DNA from: UBA4427 sp045106235
GTDB lineage: Bacteria; Myxococcota_A; UBA9160; UBA4427
NCBI GenBank assembly: GCA_045106235.1
Contig: JBGCEJ010000013.1
Location: 124,001 to 188,000, forward strand
DNA length: 64,000 nt
Direction of reading: 5' to 3'
The notes under the pieces: model-generated
Databases searched by the model: none
Told to the model about the DNA's origin: nothing
The model's input: the letters and a program-made list of their open reading frames with translations, nothing else
Position numbers and translations under genes: made by a program
In this document: positions 52,810 to 62,049 of the stretch, one piece after another
How positions within the stretch are numbered: position 1 is the stretch's first letter
Layout of the letters: each line of letters starts with the position of its first letter

Positions 52810-53982
52810 GTGAGTCGAACCGCGCTTTGGATCGGGAGTGTGCTCGGCGCTGCCGCGCTTGGCTGGGCTGCGGCGATGTATGTCCAGGCGGGCGCTCCTC
52901 TCGGCAACGAAGAAGACACCTATATCCGCTTTGGGAACGCGCTCCGTACGCCAGAGGCCCTCGAGCGTACCGAGACCCTCGTCAAGCTGACGAAACAACT
53001 CACACCCGAAACGCTCCCCGGAGCCATCCGAGCCTATCGCGAGGATCTCTACCCACTCGATGCCGTCGATCTCCGCATTTTGATGGCCTACTGGGCGAAA
53101 CAAGCGCCCCGGGAAATGCTCACCGAAGTCTCTTCCTGGAGTGATAACCGCGTCCAACATTTGGCTGCCGCTCAGGGCATCGCCCAGGTCGCGAAGCACT
53201 CAGGATATGACGCGGCGCGCACTCTATACGACGACATGCCCACACATATGCGCAGCGCCGGGCTGCCGAATCTCGTAATTGGCATGATCGATTACGGCGA
53301 GCTCGACGACCTCGCCGGATTCATCACCAGCTTCGAAGGCCCCGACGAGCGCGAGCTGGTCGCAAATATCGCCATGCATCAAATGATCCGTGCCCATGGC
53401 CCAAACGTTGTCCAGACCTGGATTGAAGGCTTGCCTCCTGGCCGCGGCAGCTCCAATGATCTTCAGCGCGTCGGATTCCGCGCCGCCCAATCCGCCCATC
53501 TCGACAATGGGTACCGCGATGAATTCATCGAGTGGGCCGAGCGGTCCAAGGACAAGCGCTGGTCCACAGGCGTCTGGCGGAGCATCGCCGTGCACTGGGT
53601 GCGCACGGATCCCATGGCAGGCATCGAATGGGCGAAATCACTGCCAGAGGATTGCGGCCGGGACGACGTCGTCGCCGAGGCGATTCGCATCTGGACCGTC
53701 CGGGACGCAGAAAAGGCCCTCGAATGGATCCTTCCCCAGGATCCAAACCCAGAACTCGACCGCGGCACGGGGCGCCTCGCCGTCCACCACGCCATCGAGA
53801 AGCCCTCGGTCTCCCTCGCAATGATGGAACGCATCGTCGCCCCCGAAACCTACGCAAACACGCGAAGGAGCGTCGAGCATAGATGGAACGTCTTGCCTAA
53901 CAAGCGGAAGGCCGAGCTTCTCAAGCGAACAAAGGAACTTTCTGTCGCGCGACGAAAAAAGACGCTAAGCGAACAAGGCTAG
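52810..53982 (+). CDS. Envelope-anchored helical-repeat protein of unknown function
   Basis: 390 residues from a GTG at 52810, after AAGGAGTTAGAT. A short N-terminal helix (ALWIGSVLGAAALGWAAAMY) serves as anchor or signal. The rest is helical with a recurrent pattern of about 35-40 residues centred on Trp/Leu: MAYWAKQAPREMLTEVSSW, FIEWAERSKDKRWSTGVWRS, AVHWVRTDPMAGIEWAKSLP and IRIWTVRDAEKALEWILPQD. Each resembles a TPR/SEL1-like helix pair of the kind seen in uncharacterised verrucomicrobial and myxobacterial proteins. It follows the third sulfatase-like gene by 102 bp on the same strand, so co-expression is possible. I recognise no enzyme motif. Confidence 0.7.
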   Translation: MSRTALWIGSVLGAAALGWAAAMYVQAGAPLGNEEDTYIRFGNALRTPEALERTETLVKLTKQLTPETLPGAIRAYREDLYPLDAVDLRILMAYWAKQAPREMLTEVSSWSDNRVQHLAAAQGIAQVAKHSGYDAARTLYDDMPTHMRSAGLPNLVIGMIDYGELDDLAGFITSFEGPDERELVANIAMHQMIRAHGPNVVQTWIEGLPPGRGSSNDLQRVGFRAAQSAHLDNGYRDEFIEWAERSKDKRWSTGVWRSIAVHWVRTDPMAGIEWAKSLPEDCGRDDVVAEAIRIWTVRDAEKALEWILPQDPNPELDRGTGRLAVHHAIEKPSVSLAMMERIVAPETYANTRRSVEHRWNVLPNKRKAELLKRTKELSVARRKKTLSEQG

Positions 53983-54058
53983 GCGCGCATCGCCCAACCC
54001 CGCACCCCTTCCAAATACAAGCGACCTTGACAGAAGCACACACCGCGAAGCGGGGTTG

Positions 54059-56275
54059 CTATTCGCGCCCCTTCGACGCGAATCGAGCTGACAGGTCACG
54101 CGCCTTCGCGCTCCGGGCGAAAAACATCGCTCGACGGGCCATATCAACCAGTTCGCGCGAAGGATTTTCGAGATCTTCCCCCGAGAGCAATGAATCCATG
54201 AGCGAAAGAGCCGCAGCGCCGTTGCGCGGGCTCTCGTCGAGAACGCTTCGCAGTCGCGCCCTTCCCGCACCGGTTTCACCCGCGCCGAGTTCAAAACGCG
54301 CCAGAGCTAAGGCCGCCAGGGCTTCGCCGTCCGCCTGATCTTCTTCAAGAGATACGGCTCTCGACAGCAGCTTCCTCGCCGCTTCAGCGTGACCGCCACC
54401 TTCCTCAATCGATGCAAGAGCTAAGACCGCATCAACCGAATCCGGCTCAAGCGCGAGCGCTTGTTCAAAATCTGACCGCGCCCCCTCAGAATCATCCGAT
54501 GTGCGCTTTACCGCGCCGCGCTTTACGAAAAACACACTCCGGCCAGGCTCTTTCGCGATCATCGCGGAAAGTGAATCAATCGCCTCGTCGCTTCGGCCTA
54601 ACGTCTTCAGGAATTCCACCTTGGCATCGAGCGACTCCTCGAAGACAGTCAACGAAAGGTCGGCACGCGATTTCGAGATCACCGACAACCCCGCCTCGGG
54701 TCCCTCTGCGCGTCCGCGTGCGCGCGCGACGTTCGCCAAGGCTCGCCCCTGCATGCCCGGAATCGCAGACAGCCGCATAAACATCTGCTGGGCGAGTTCA
54801 CTCGAGCCGTTGGCCCGCCATTGATCAAGCAGCCCTTCGATCGCATCCGCATCATGGGGATCGACTTCAAGCAGACGGTGGAGCACGAAGGCTCGCCCCT
54901 CGAAATCGCCCACAGCCTCCTGAATTTCGGCCAGCGCCCGCGAGCTCGCGACGTGAGGCGGCTTCATCCGCGCCGCTTCCCGGAAATGACTCGTGGCTTT
55001 CGCCCAATCGCCGAGCCGCTCGTAGGCATTCCCCGCGAGATAGCGTACGTCAGGATTATCGGGCCAGAGCCGTACAGCTTCCTCCAGCCGATTCGCGGCC
55101 GCAGGCAGCTGCCCCTTCGCCAAGAGAAGCCGCCCCTCGATCACCGCGCGATGAACATCGATCTTCACGTCGGAGAGACTCGCCTCCGCGTCATCCAGCC
55201 GACCGAGAATGATCTGAAAATCAGCCCGAGACATCATCCAGCTATCGGGCGGATTGGGATTCGCGGCGATCGCCTGATCGAGCGCTGCCAAAGCTTCTTC
55301 GAACTGCTCACCGCTGACATAGAGGTCGACTAACGCAGACCAGGCCGCAGGCTGTTCTTCCGTCGCCGAAATCAGGAGCGCCTCCGACTCCTCAAGCGCC
55401 CCCGTTCTTCGCAGACGTCCGGCATATGCCACTCGCGCCGCGAGGTTCGTTTCCTCCGCTTCGAATCGATCTTGAAAGATCTCTGTTGCACGATCAAACT
55501 TTCCTTGGCCGTCGTAGAACTGAACCGCAGAGTCGACGAGCAGTCGGTTGCGAAGGCCCTGGTCCGCTAAACAAGCATCGAACCGATTCTCCGCCAGCTC
55601 GGCATCCCCGTTCTCTAAAGCGAAAGTTGCGGTCGCCCCGCAGAGTGCCGCCGCCCGAGCAGGATTCGACTCGATCTCGGCAACCGCCTGTTCATGCAAT
55701 TCTTCGAGGAGTGCTTCTGCTTCCTCGACTTTTCCAATCCCGAAGAGCGCGTAGAGCCGAACGAGTTCCACCGTATCGTCTTCGATCCCTCGCTCGATCG
55801 CCGCATCGAGGTCCTCGATCGTCTTCTCTTCCATCTTCTGATCGAGATGAGCACGCGCGCGCACCATGTACGCCGGGGCGCTTTCCGGATCAATCTCGAT
55901 GACTTTTGTCGCGGTTGCTATGGCATCAGCGCCGCTGCCCCCTGCTAACTGCGCGCGCGCCAACAACAAACCGGCGGCTATCGCTTCATCCGGATCTTTC
56001 ATCGCTTGGACCAGCGGCCAAACCGCGAGACTCGGCTGTCCCGCGGCAATCAGAGCTTCGCCGTAGATTCGCTGCGTCTCGGGATCGCCGGGATTGCGCT
56101 CGACCAGCTCTCGCATCACCCCGAGCGCCTGTTCGTGGCGTCCCTCAGCAAAAGCGCGCTGAGCCTGCTCCAGGAGAACGGAGTCTGTCGCTTCCGTCTC
56201 CTGGCACCCCGTCAGAGAAACACAGATCACGAATAAGAAAGCAGTGATCCGGGCGGCCTGGCAAACGATCGACAC
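54059..56275 (-). CDS. Large TPR-repeat lipoprotein
   Basis: 738 residues from a GTG. The signal peptide ends in a lipobox (VICVSLTGC-QE). More than ten TPR-like helix pairs fill the rest: AFAEGRHEQALGVMRELVER, NPGDPETQRIYGEALIAAGQ, DPESAPAYMVRARAHLDQ, WPDNPDVRYLAGNAYERLGD, and EPDSVDAVLALASIEEGGGH near the end. Outer-membrane TPR lipoproteins of this size often act as scaffolds in polysaccharide or protein export. In PEP-CTERM bacteria a comparable TPR lipoprotein (PrsT) accompanies exosortase loci, but no exosortase is here, so that link is only suggestive. Divergent from the TonB receptor gene. Confidence 0.85.
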   Translation of the reverse strand: MSIVCQAARITAFLFVICVSLTGCQETEATDSVLLEQAQRAFAEGRHEQALGVMRELVERNPGDPETQRIYGEALIAAGQPSLAVWPLVQAMKDPDEAIAAGLLLARAQLAGGSGADAIATATKVIEIDPESAPAYMVRARAHLDQKMEEKTIEDLDAAIERGIEDDTVELVRLYALFGIGKVEEAEALLEELHEQAVAEIESNPARAAALCGATATFALENGDAELAENRFDACLADQGLRNRLLVDSAVQFYDGQGKFDRATEIFQDRFEAEETNLAARVAYAGRLRRTGALEESEALLISATEEQPAAWSALVDLYVSGEQFEEALAALDQAIAANPNPPDSWMMSRADFQIILGRLDDAEASLSDVKIDVHRAVIEGRLLLAKGQLPAAANRLEEAVRLWPDNPDVRYLAGNAYERLGDWAKATSHFREAARMKPPHVASSRALAEIQEAVGDFEGRAFVLHRLLEVDPHDADAIEGLLDQWRANGSSELAQQMFMRLSAIPGMQGRALANVARARGRAEGPEAGLSVISKSRADLSLTVFEESLDAKVEFLKTLGRSDEAIDSLSAMIAKEPGRSVFFVKRGAVKRTSDDSEGARSDFEQALALEPDSVDAVLALASIEEGGGHAEAARKLLSRAVSLEEDQADGEALAALALARFELGAGETGAGRARLRSVLDESPRNGAAALSLMDSLLSGEDLENPSRELVDMARRAMFFARSAKARDLSARFASKGRE

Positions 56276-56509
56276 TCGATTCTCCTAACGAAGGGAAAGA
56301 TAAAGATAGTGAGGGCTTCTCTCCGCGGTCAAACCCTAACTTCGCGCCCCCGAATCTATCTAGACAAGCGACACATCCTATTGATAGACTGGACGCTAGT
56401 CACTTTCTCGACTCAAGCGCGAACACGACAGAGCGGGCGGCGAAATCGTCGCTGGCTCCTCTGTGATGTTCATGAACGCTTGAGGCATCCGATCGGCGGA
56501 ACCTGAACT

Positions 56510-58993
56510 TTGCACTCTCGAAATCGCGCATCGAGCTCTCCGGTCAACACCTCGTCTCCTCTCGGCATTACACTCGCAGCCGCCCTCGCCTCTCTAATCG
56601 CGATTCTCGCGCCTGGCGATGTGCTTGCGCAAAACTTCGAGGGTGAAGACCCCTGGGCCGGCGTCGAGCAGATGATCGTCACGGGAGCGGGCGGGGTTGC
56701 GGAATTGCTTGAGGCGCCCAGTTCCGTTGTCGCATTTGATGCGGAAGACCTGGCGACAATCGGCGCCCAGAATGTTGGCGATATCGCTGACTTCACGCCC
56801 AACCTGGAAATCACTTCTCCATTCGCTGCATCAAACCCTCAGCTCTTCATTCGCGGTGTCGGCCTTCAGGACAGCAACTCGAATGCCGCAAGCGCCGTCG
56901 CCGTCTTTGTCGACGGGGTCTATATGGCTTCTCCGGCTGGGCAATTGTCTCAGCTCTTCGATGTCCAGGGACTCGAAGTCTTGCGCGGCCCGCAGGGCGC
57001 CCTGCATGGACGCAACGCCTCCGCGGGCGCGATCAATATTCGGTCGGCCCCACCGGTTCACGAGAATGCTGCGGGGTTGAATTTCACCTACGGACGGTTT
57101 GAGCAGCTCGATATCGACGGGTTTCTCAACGTCCCGGTTGTGCAGGATGTCATCGCAACCCGCTTCTCGTTCAAGTATGCCCGACGAGACTTTCTGGGAA
57201 AGAATCGATGCAACGAGTTCTACGATATCGACGACTTGCTGCGAGGCAATCCGCAGGCACGCTCTGGTACGAAGTGCAATTACGCACTTCAAGAGGTACC
57301 GCGCCTCCAGTTCAATGACTCGGTGCCGCGCCCACCTGAAGGGGTAAACAACCGCGAAAACTGGGCAGCCCGCAATCTCTGGCTGATCGAACCGATGGAG
57401 AACCTCTCGATCGTCCTGAATGTTCACGGAACCCAGAACTTCGGCCGGGCGCCCTCTTTCCAGCTGCGTGGCACCTCCCCCGTACTCAACGGGAGTAACC
57501 AAGTTCCCGGCATCTTTACCGACGAGAATAACTATCTGGATCCGGATACATGCACAGAGTTTAATCGCGGGGGCCAGTGTGTCCGGGCTGGGCTCAACCC
57601 GGGCGATGGAGACCCTTACGACGGCGACTACAGTCGTGTAGGCGATGAACGCCTTACTGCAGCCGGCGCCAATATCAACTTGACGTGGACCAAGGGCCCA
57701 TGGCGTCTTGAGAGCGTTATTGGATACGAATCCAACGACCGAGAGGCGATCATCGATATCGACGCATCTCCTTTTGTCTCGGCCGAGAGCTTCTTCGAAG
57801 ACACAGCGCAGGAGTACTTTTTTGATACGCGACTGATCTGGAACGAGGAGAGTGGTCTCGAGCTCTTGATCGGGGCGACCGCGCTCTATGACCGGCTTGG
57901 AGCCACGAATAAGATCTTCGTCGCGGCGAATAATTTCCTTACGCAGGATATTACGCAGAAAACCTATCACGCAGCGATCTTCGGGCACGTCGAGTGGGAG
58001 ATCACCGAAGACGTCATTTTCCAGGGCGGGATCCGCCTGAATTACGAGCGTAAGGGCTTTGAGCTTTCGTCGGCGATTCGTCGACTGAGGTTCAATGTAG
58101 AGACCCCGGCTCAAGAGCCCAATAGCTTTACCCGCGCGCTCACCGAAGAGTGGCATCCCTCGGGAGAGCTCGTGCTCCGCTACGAACCGACTTCGGACGT
58201 CAAGTTCTACTGGCGCTTTTCCCGCGGTTATAAGGGGCGTCATTTTAACGGGACGGCGATTTTTCCGGGGCAGAAGCCCGATGCTGTTAAGGCCGAATTT
58301 GTAAATGCACTCGAGTTGGGCTGGAGTGCGAACTTGTTTGACGGCGTCGTGGCGTGGAACGGCGCCGGCTTCTTTTACGACTACGAAAATCAGCAGGTCT
58401 TCCAAATCCAGGACAATGCGGGAACGGCCTTCCCTGTCAGCACACTCATCAATGCGAGAGACTCCCGCCTCATCGGAGGTGAAACCGACGTCACGATACG
58501 CTGGGAGGGCTTCGAAATCGCCCAGTCGATCGGGGTCACCTTCAGCGAGTTCACCGATTTTCGAGATGTCCAGGAGACGGAGAGAGTTTCGGTTTCAGGC
58601 GGCAATGTGAGCAGCACATTTACGGTGGACGACTTTTCGGGAAACCAGCTCGTCAATGCACCGGAATTCAGCTACGTGAGCTACGCGCAATATGCGTGGG
58701 AGGTTCCGAACATCGGCCTCGTCACCCCCCGCTTTGACTGGCGCTACAAGTCACAAGTCTTCTACACGGCGGAGAACGACGATCGCCTCGGCGCCAAAGC
58801 GCGATGGATTTTAGATGCTCGACTTACCATCGCCAGTCTCGACGGGCAGTTAAGCCTCTCCGGATGGGTCCGCAATATTACGGACGAGATCTACCCCTTG
58901 ACCGCATTCGACCGCAAAGAAGGAAACGGAGCGGTTGTTTGGGTCATGTCCGACCCGAGAACCTACGGCGTCTCGGCCTCCATCCGCTTCTGA
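56510..58993 (+). CDS. TonB-dependent outer-membrane receptor
   Basis: 827 residues from a TTG; the signal peptide spans GITLAAALASLIAILAPGDV to LAQ. The TonB-box region is probably EQMIVTGAGG. The plug domain follows: LEAPSSVVAFDAEDLATIGA, FTPNLEITSPF, LFIRGVGLQDSNS and LEVLRGPQGALHGRNASAGA. The 22-strand barrel continues to the terminal Phe (YGVSASIRF). Wording of the plug places it with the large Fe-siderophore/cobalamin-like and hydrophobic-substrate receptors of Sphingomonas/gamma-type TBDTs; the ligand is unknown. Downstream, 19 bp away, is an outer-membrane beta-barrel gene. No ExbBD/TonB is nearby. Confidence 0.95.
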   Translation: MHSRNRASSSPVNTSSPLGITLAAALASLIAILAPGDVLAQNFEGEDPWAGVEQMIVTGAGGVAELLEAPSSVVAFDAEDLATIGAQNVGDIADFTPNLEITSPFAASNPQLFIRGVGLQDSNSNAASAVAVFVDGVYMASPAGQLSQLFDVQGLEVLRGPQGALHGRNASAGAINIRSAPPVHENAAGLNFTYGRFEQLDIDGFLNVPVVQDVIATRFSFKYARRDFLGKNRCNEFYDIDDLLRGNPQARSGTKCNYALQEVPRLQFNDSVPRPPEGVNNRENWAARNLWLIEPMENLSIVLNVHGTQNFGRAPSFQLRGTSPVLNGSNQVPGIFTDENNYLDPDTCTEFNRGGQCVRAGLNPGDGDPYDGDYSRVGDERLTAAGANINLTWTKGPWRLESVIGYESNDREAIIDIDASPFVSAESFFEDTAQEYFFDTRLIWNEESGLELLIGATALYDRLGATNKIFVAANNFLTQDITQKTYHAAIFGHVEWEITEDVIFQGGIRLNYERKGFELSSAIRRLRFNVETPAQEPNSFTRALTEEWHPSGELVLRYEPTSDVKFYWRFSRGYKGRHFNGTAIFPGQKPDAVKAEFVNALELGWSANLFDGVVAWNGAGFFYDYENQQVFQIQDNAGTAFPVSTLINARDSRLIGGETDVTIRWEGFEIAQSIGVTFSEFTDFRDVQETERVSVSGGNVSSTFTVDDFSGNQLVNAPEFSYVSYAQYAWEVPNIGLVTPRFDWRYKSQVFYTAENDDRLGAKARWILDARLTIASLDGQLSLSGWVRNITDEIYPLTAFDRKEGNGAVVWVMSDPRTYGVSASIRF

Positions 58994-59012
58994 TATCAGG
59001 AAACGCATCCCA

Positions 59013-59903
59013 ATGACCTTTCCGTTCAACCGCCTTCGATCGATTGCTGCTCGCCACGTAGAAACTATTCCGGGCGTGATCCGCGCGGGGGTATTCATCG
59101 TGTTATTCACGCTGATCATCGTACCTACGGTTAGAGCCGAGCCAGAACCTGACGGAGAAGAGACGCCCCGAAATCGGCTCCATGGATTCTCGCCCTATTT
59201 GACGACGGGACCATTTACGACCATCCAGAGAGTCAGAGCCAGCATCAATACGGATTTCGGAATCAAGGACCGCTCGGCCAATACGCTCACGAATCTTGGC
59301 TGGAGTTTCGAAATCGGCGTTCAATCGCCTCGATTCGAGGACCTACCTGGAAAACCCCGCTTCGGCATCGCAGGGGGGATTCTGATTCCGTACAACGCCT
59401 CGGGGACAATCGGAAGCTCTGTCGCGATCATCCAGGGACAATTCAACGACAAAACCAAGGAAGAAACCAAACTCGCTGTCGACTACAAGAACTCTTACCG
59501 CGCCGGAATAGGAGCTGAGTTCTTGTCCGATCCGCTCGGTCTCAACCTTAGATTTACCCCGGGCCTGGAATATCTCTTTCTTGATTCTCGGTACGTGGGA
59601 GAGGTCTCGTCGGTGCGGACATTCATCGGAGGGATCCCCGAAGACGTTCGTCGCGGCTCGCGGGCAAAGGCTGATGTTGTCCAACATTTCTTCGGCCCCT
59701 CGCTTCGGGTCGGAACGGAACCGATCGAGATGCTCGGAGTGCAGGCGGACCTCTTCATCCACGGCAGCTTGCTCTTCGACATGGCGGGCACCCGGCGCTT
59801 TCGATCTAAGCGAGACGCCGGAAATCGGCGCTCAGCGTTCAATTGGGAGGCCAGCACGACGGCTGGCTACTTCAAGGCAGGCTTCCGAATCCTCCTCCCC
59901 TAG
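59013..59903 (+). CDS. Outer-membrane beta-barrel protein, TonB-receptor partner
   Basis: 296 residues from the ATG at 59013, after CAGGAAACG. The hydrophobic signal (VFIVLFTLIIVPTVRA) is followed by an acidic stretch and then alternating beta strands: NLGWSFEIGVQSPRF, RFGIAGGILIPYNAS, YRAGIGAEFLSDPLGLNLRF, PGLEYLFLDSRYVGE, FFGPSLRVGTEPIEMLG and a final TTAGYFKAGFRILLP. This is the pattern of a small (about 10-12-strand) outer-membrane barrel. It is 19 bp after the receptor gene and so probably co-transcribed. Function unknown; no homologous family recognised beyond general OMP-like proteins. Confidence 0.75.
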   Translation: MTFPFNRLRSIAARHVETIPGVIRAGVFIVLFTLIIVPTVRAEPEPDGEETPRNRLHGFSPYLTTGPFTTIQRVRASINTDFGIKDRSANTLTNLGWSFEIGVQSPRFEDLPGKPRFGIAGGILIPYNASGTIGSSVAIIQGQFNDKTKEETKLAVDYKNSYRAGIGAEFLSDPLGLNLRFTPGLEYLFLDSRYVGEVSSVRTFIGGIPEDVRRGSRAKADVVQHFFGPSLRVGTEPIEMLGVQADLFIHGSLLFDMAGTRRFRSKRDAGNRRSAFNWEASTTAGYFKAGFRILLP

Positions 59904-60185
59904 CTGATCGAGTCTTTTCTACCCCACCCGAGGCTCGACGGTCGCCTAGGCTCCACTTGCCAGTCCGTGAGCCGCCCCTTAGGCCGAGCTTAGGCGCCCC
60001 TTAGGTCAGCCTGAGCCACGAGAACCCGCTGAAACCGCGCCTAACCAATCCCCAGGGGGTACACAGTTTTTTACCTGCGCCCAGCGAATTGTCCTTGAGT
60101 CGTCTTCTCCGTTCATAGTACGATGAATCGGTAGAACTCTAAGGTCATCGGTTTCGGCCTTATAGAGACCCGCCCTTTTCGGAGA

Positions 60186-61451
60186 ATGATGAGAATGATT
60201 TCAAAGCTTCGCACTTCGCAGATGTTGATTCTGTTGCTCGTATCGGCCTTCGCCGTCTTCAGTGCTGTCGCGGCAAGCGCGCAGACGCCCGTTGCTATCC
60301 AGCAACAGTTCTTTGGCAGCCACGGCGATGGTTCCTCAGGTCCCGACTCCTTCCCCTGCTGTAATCAGCCGGTCACCTCGATGACCACGGGCGGCGGAAC
60401 GATCACGCTCGTTCAGCCGGGTACCTACGATACGCGGACGACGAAGGGCGGCCTTTACCAGGCTGAGTTCCGCCAGAAGAAGCAGTACGGAACGGCCGTC
60501 GTCCAGCCGGGCGGAACTGTGACCGTGCCTTCGGGACTCTTCACAACGAACGTGACGCTCATGCTCGTCAATCCGGGCGGCAACCTCGCGGCGCTCACGA
60601 CAAACCTTGACCGGACCGTTGGCGAGAATGTCTTCGAGCCCGGTGGCGGGATCGCGGCGGACTATATTGGTCCCGGCGCCCCGAACACGATCACGGCAGC
60701 CGCGCCGCTGAACTATTTCGAGTACGACGCCTTCGCCAACCGCGCGACTGCGACCCCGACCTTCCGCACCGCAGGGACGTGGGCGGGACCGAATGCCAAC
60801 CAGGCCGGCAAGATCCGCGTTACGCCGGGTGTTGAGCAGTTCGGTGACACCCGCAACATCATCTGGTCGCAGCTCTCGACGGGCTTCAACATCGTGACGG
60901 CGAGTACCTTCGCCGACTTCCTCTTCCCCGTCGTTTACGGTCCGGGTGTCGGCTTTGACGCGCGCTTTGACTACAACTTCACGCCGACCAGCGGCACCTT
61001 CCCCTCGAACACCTTCATGGCGAGCGATGTTGCATTCCGCGAGACCGCTGAAGCGGGCTTCGTGCTGCGCACGGCGCCGACCGCTTCGGCCATGACGATC
61101 TTCGCGGGTCCCGGTACAGGCTGGTTCACCCACGTTGGCTTCACGACCGGCACGGTTCAGGTTCTCGCGAACACGATCGGCACGCCGACCAACGACTTCT
61201 CGACGCGAACGGAAGTCGGGTTCAACAACCTGAACACGACCTCGATGGGTCAGATCACGGGTCAGCTTCAGCTTGTGTCGGGCGCCTTGCTCCAGAGCCG
61301 AACGCTCGGTGGCGAGCAGTCGAACCTCGCACACACGACGAATACGCTGATCAAGTTCGCGCCGGAGCCGGGCTCAGCCGCGCTTCTCGGTGCGGGTGCT
61401 CTTGGCCTGATCGGCCTGATGATTCGCGATCGCCGCTCGGGTCGAGCCTAA
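60186..61451 (+). CDS. PEP-CTERM sorting-signal protein, 421 residues
   Basis: Three ATGs in a row (60186, 60189, 60195) follow GGAGA; the third has the best spacing. Signal peptide: MLILLLVSAFAVFSAVAASA. The mature protein is Gly/Thr-rich and beta-structured, with DSFPCCNQPVTSM early, a QPGTYDTRTTKGGLYQAEFR segment and PEDs-like RTAPTASAMTIFAGPG late. The sorting signal APEPGSAALLGAGALGLIGL plus IRDRR closes it. A perfect 15-bp terminator lies 55 bp downstream, so it is a monocistron. Codon choice in this gene is very uniform, suggesting high expression. The domain itself is unknown. Confidence 0.87.
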   Translation: MMRMISKLRTSQMLILLLVSAFAVFSAVAASAQTPVAIQQQFFGSHGDGSSGPDSFPCCNQPVTSMTTGGGTITLVQPGTYDTRTTKGGLYQAEFRQKKQYGTAVVQPGGTVTVPSGLFTTNVTLMLVNPGGNLAALTTNLDRTVGENVFEPGGGIAADYIGPGAPNTITAAAPLNYFEYDAFANRATATPTFRTAGTWAGPNANQAGKIRVTPGVEQFGDTRNIIWSQLSTGFNIVTASTFADFLFPVVYGPGVGFDARFDYNFTPTSGTFPSNTFMASDVAFRETAEAGFVLRTAPTASAMTIFAGPGTGWFTHVGFTTGTVQVLANTIGTPTNDFSTRTEVGFNNLNTTSMGQITGQLQLVSGALLQSRTLGGEQSNLAHTTNTLIKFAPEPGSAALLGAGALGLIGLMIRDRRSGRA

Positions 61452-61505
61452 GGCTCAACCGAACGATCTGAGAAATCAGATCGCATCGATCGCAACATCA
61501 AAACG

Positions 61506-61544
61506 AAACGCCCCGCTGAATCGAAAGGTTCAGCGGGGCGTTTT
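61506..61544 (+). terminator. Perfect 15-bp-stem intrinsic terminator
   Basis: AAACGCCCCGCTGAA pairs fully with TTCAGCGGGGCGTTT around the 8-nt loop TCGAAAGG, followed by TTGCTT. It ends the PEP-CTERM gene. The A-rich side also allows action on minus-strand transcripts of the small membrane gene. Confidence 0.92.
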
Positions 61545-61560
61545 GCTTCAAGAACTCCGC

Positions 61561-62049
61561 TTAGCCCTTCCTGCGAGTCGAGCGAGCGATCAACAACACT
61601 GCGACAGCGCCCAACAAAGCGCCGATCGGAGTGAGCACAATACCGAGCCCCGGATCGCCGCCGTAGATAAAGACCCCGCCTAAGAAAAAACCCAAAGGCA
61701 AAAGCACAGCGCAGCCATAGAGGCATCGCGAAGCCAACAGCAGAGACGGCGATGGCGAGGCCACGCTGTCCTCCTCTCGCGCGCTCCCAAGCTTCGGCAA
61801 AGACAATGCGAACGCGATATGGACGAGCGCAATCAGCGTCCCATGCGCATGCGCGAGCCGCCACATGAGTCGCCGCGTCTCGTTCGAGGTATCGAGGTAG
61901 TAGCCAACCTTGAGCCCATGCAGCGCCTCGAGAACAAGCCCCAGCGCAAGAAAGACAAAGAGCGCCCACCAGCCAAAACTAAGGTGGGCATCCGCGATTT
62001 CGGCGCGGCCCGGACGGCTTGAATCACTTCCAGAGGTTGAGTCGGTCAT
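61561..62049 (-). CDS. Small four-span membrane protein coupled to the octaheme cytochrome
   Basis: 162 residues with four predicted spans: SFGWWALFVFLALGLVLEAL, HAHGTLIALVHIAFALSL, SLLLASRCLYGCAVLLPLGF and IVLTPIGALLGAVAVLLIA. The second span carries two His one turn apart plus a third (HAHGTLIALVH), a possible heme or quinone/metal site. Its ATG overlaps the stop of the octaheme cytochrome gene (ATGA), so it may be that protein's membrane partner. I recognise no named family. Confidence 0.75.
   Translation of the reverse strand: MTDSTSGSDSSRPGRAEIADAHLSFGWWALFVFLALGLVLEALHGLKVGYYLDTSNETRRLMWRLAHAHGTLIALVHIAFALSLPKLGSAREEDSVASPSPSLLLASRCLYGCAVLLPLGFFLGGVFIYGGDPGLGIVLTPIGALLGAVAVLLIARSTRRKG

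Noticed and set aside
56831..58405. 524-codon minus-strand open frame opposite the TonB receptor
   Set aside because: Shadow of the receptor; no signal peptide, domain motif or ribosome-binding site.
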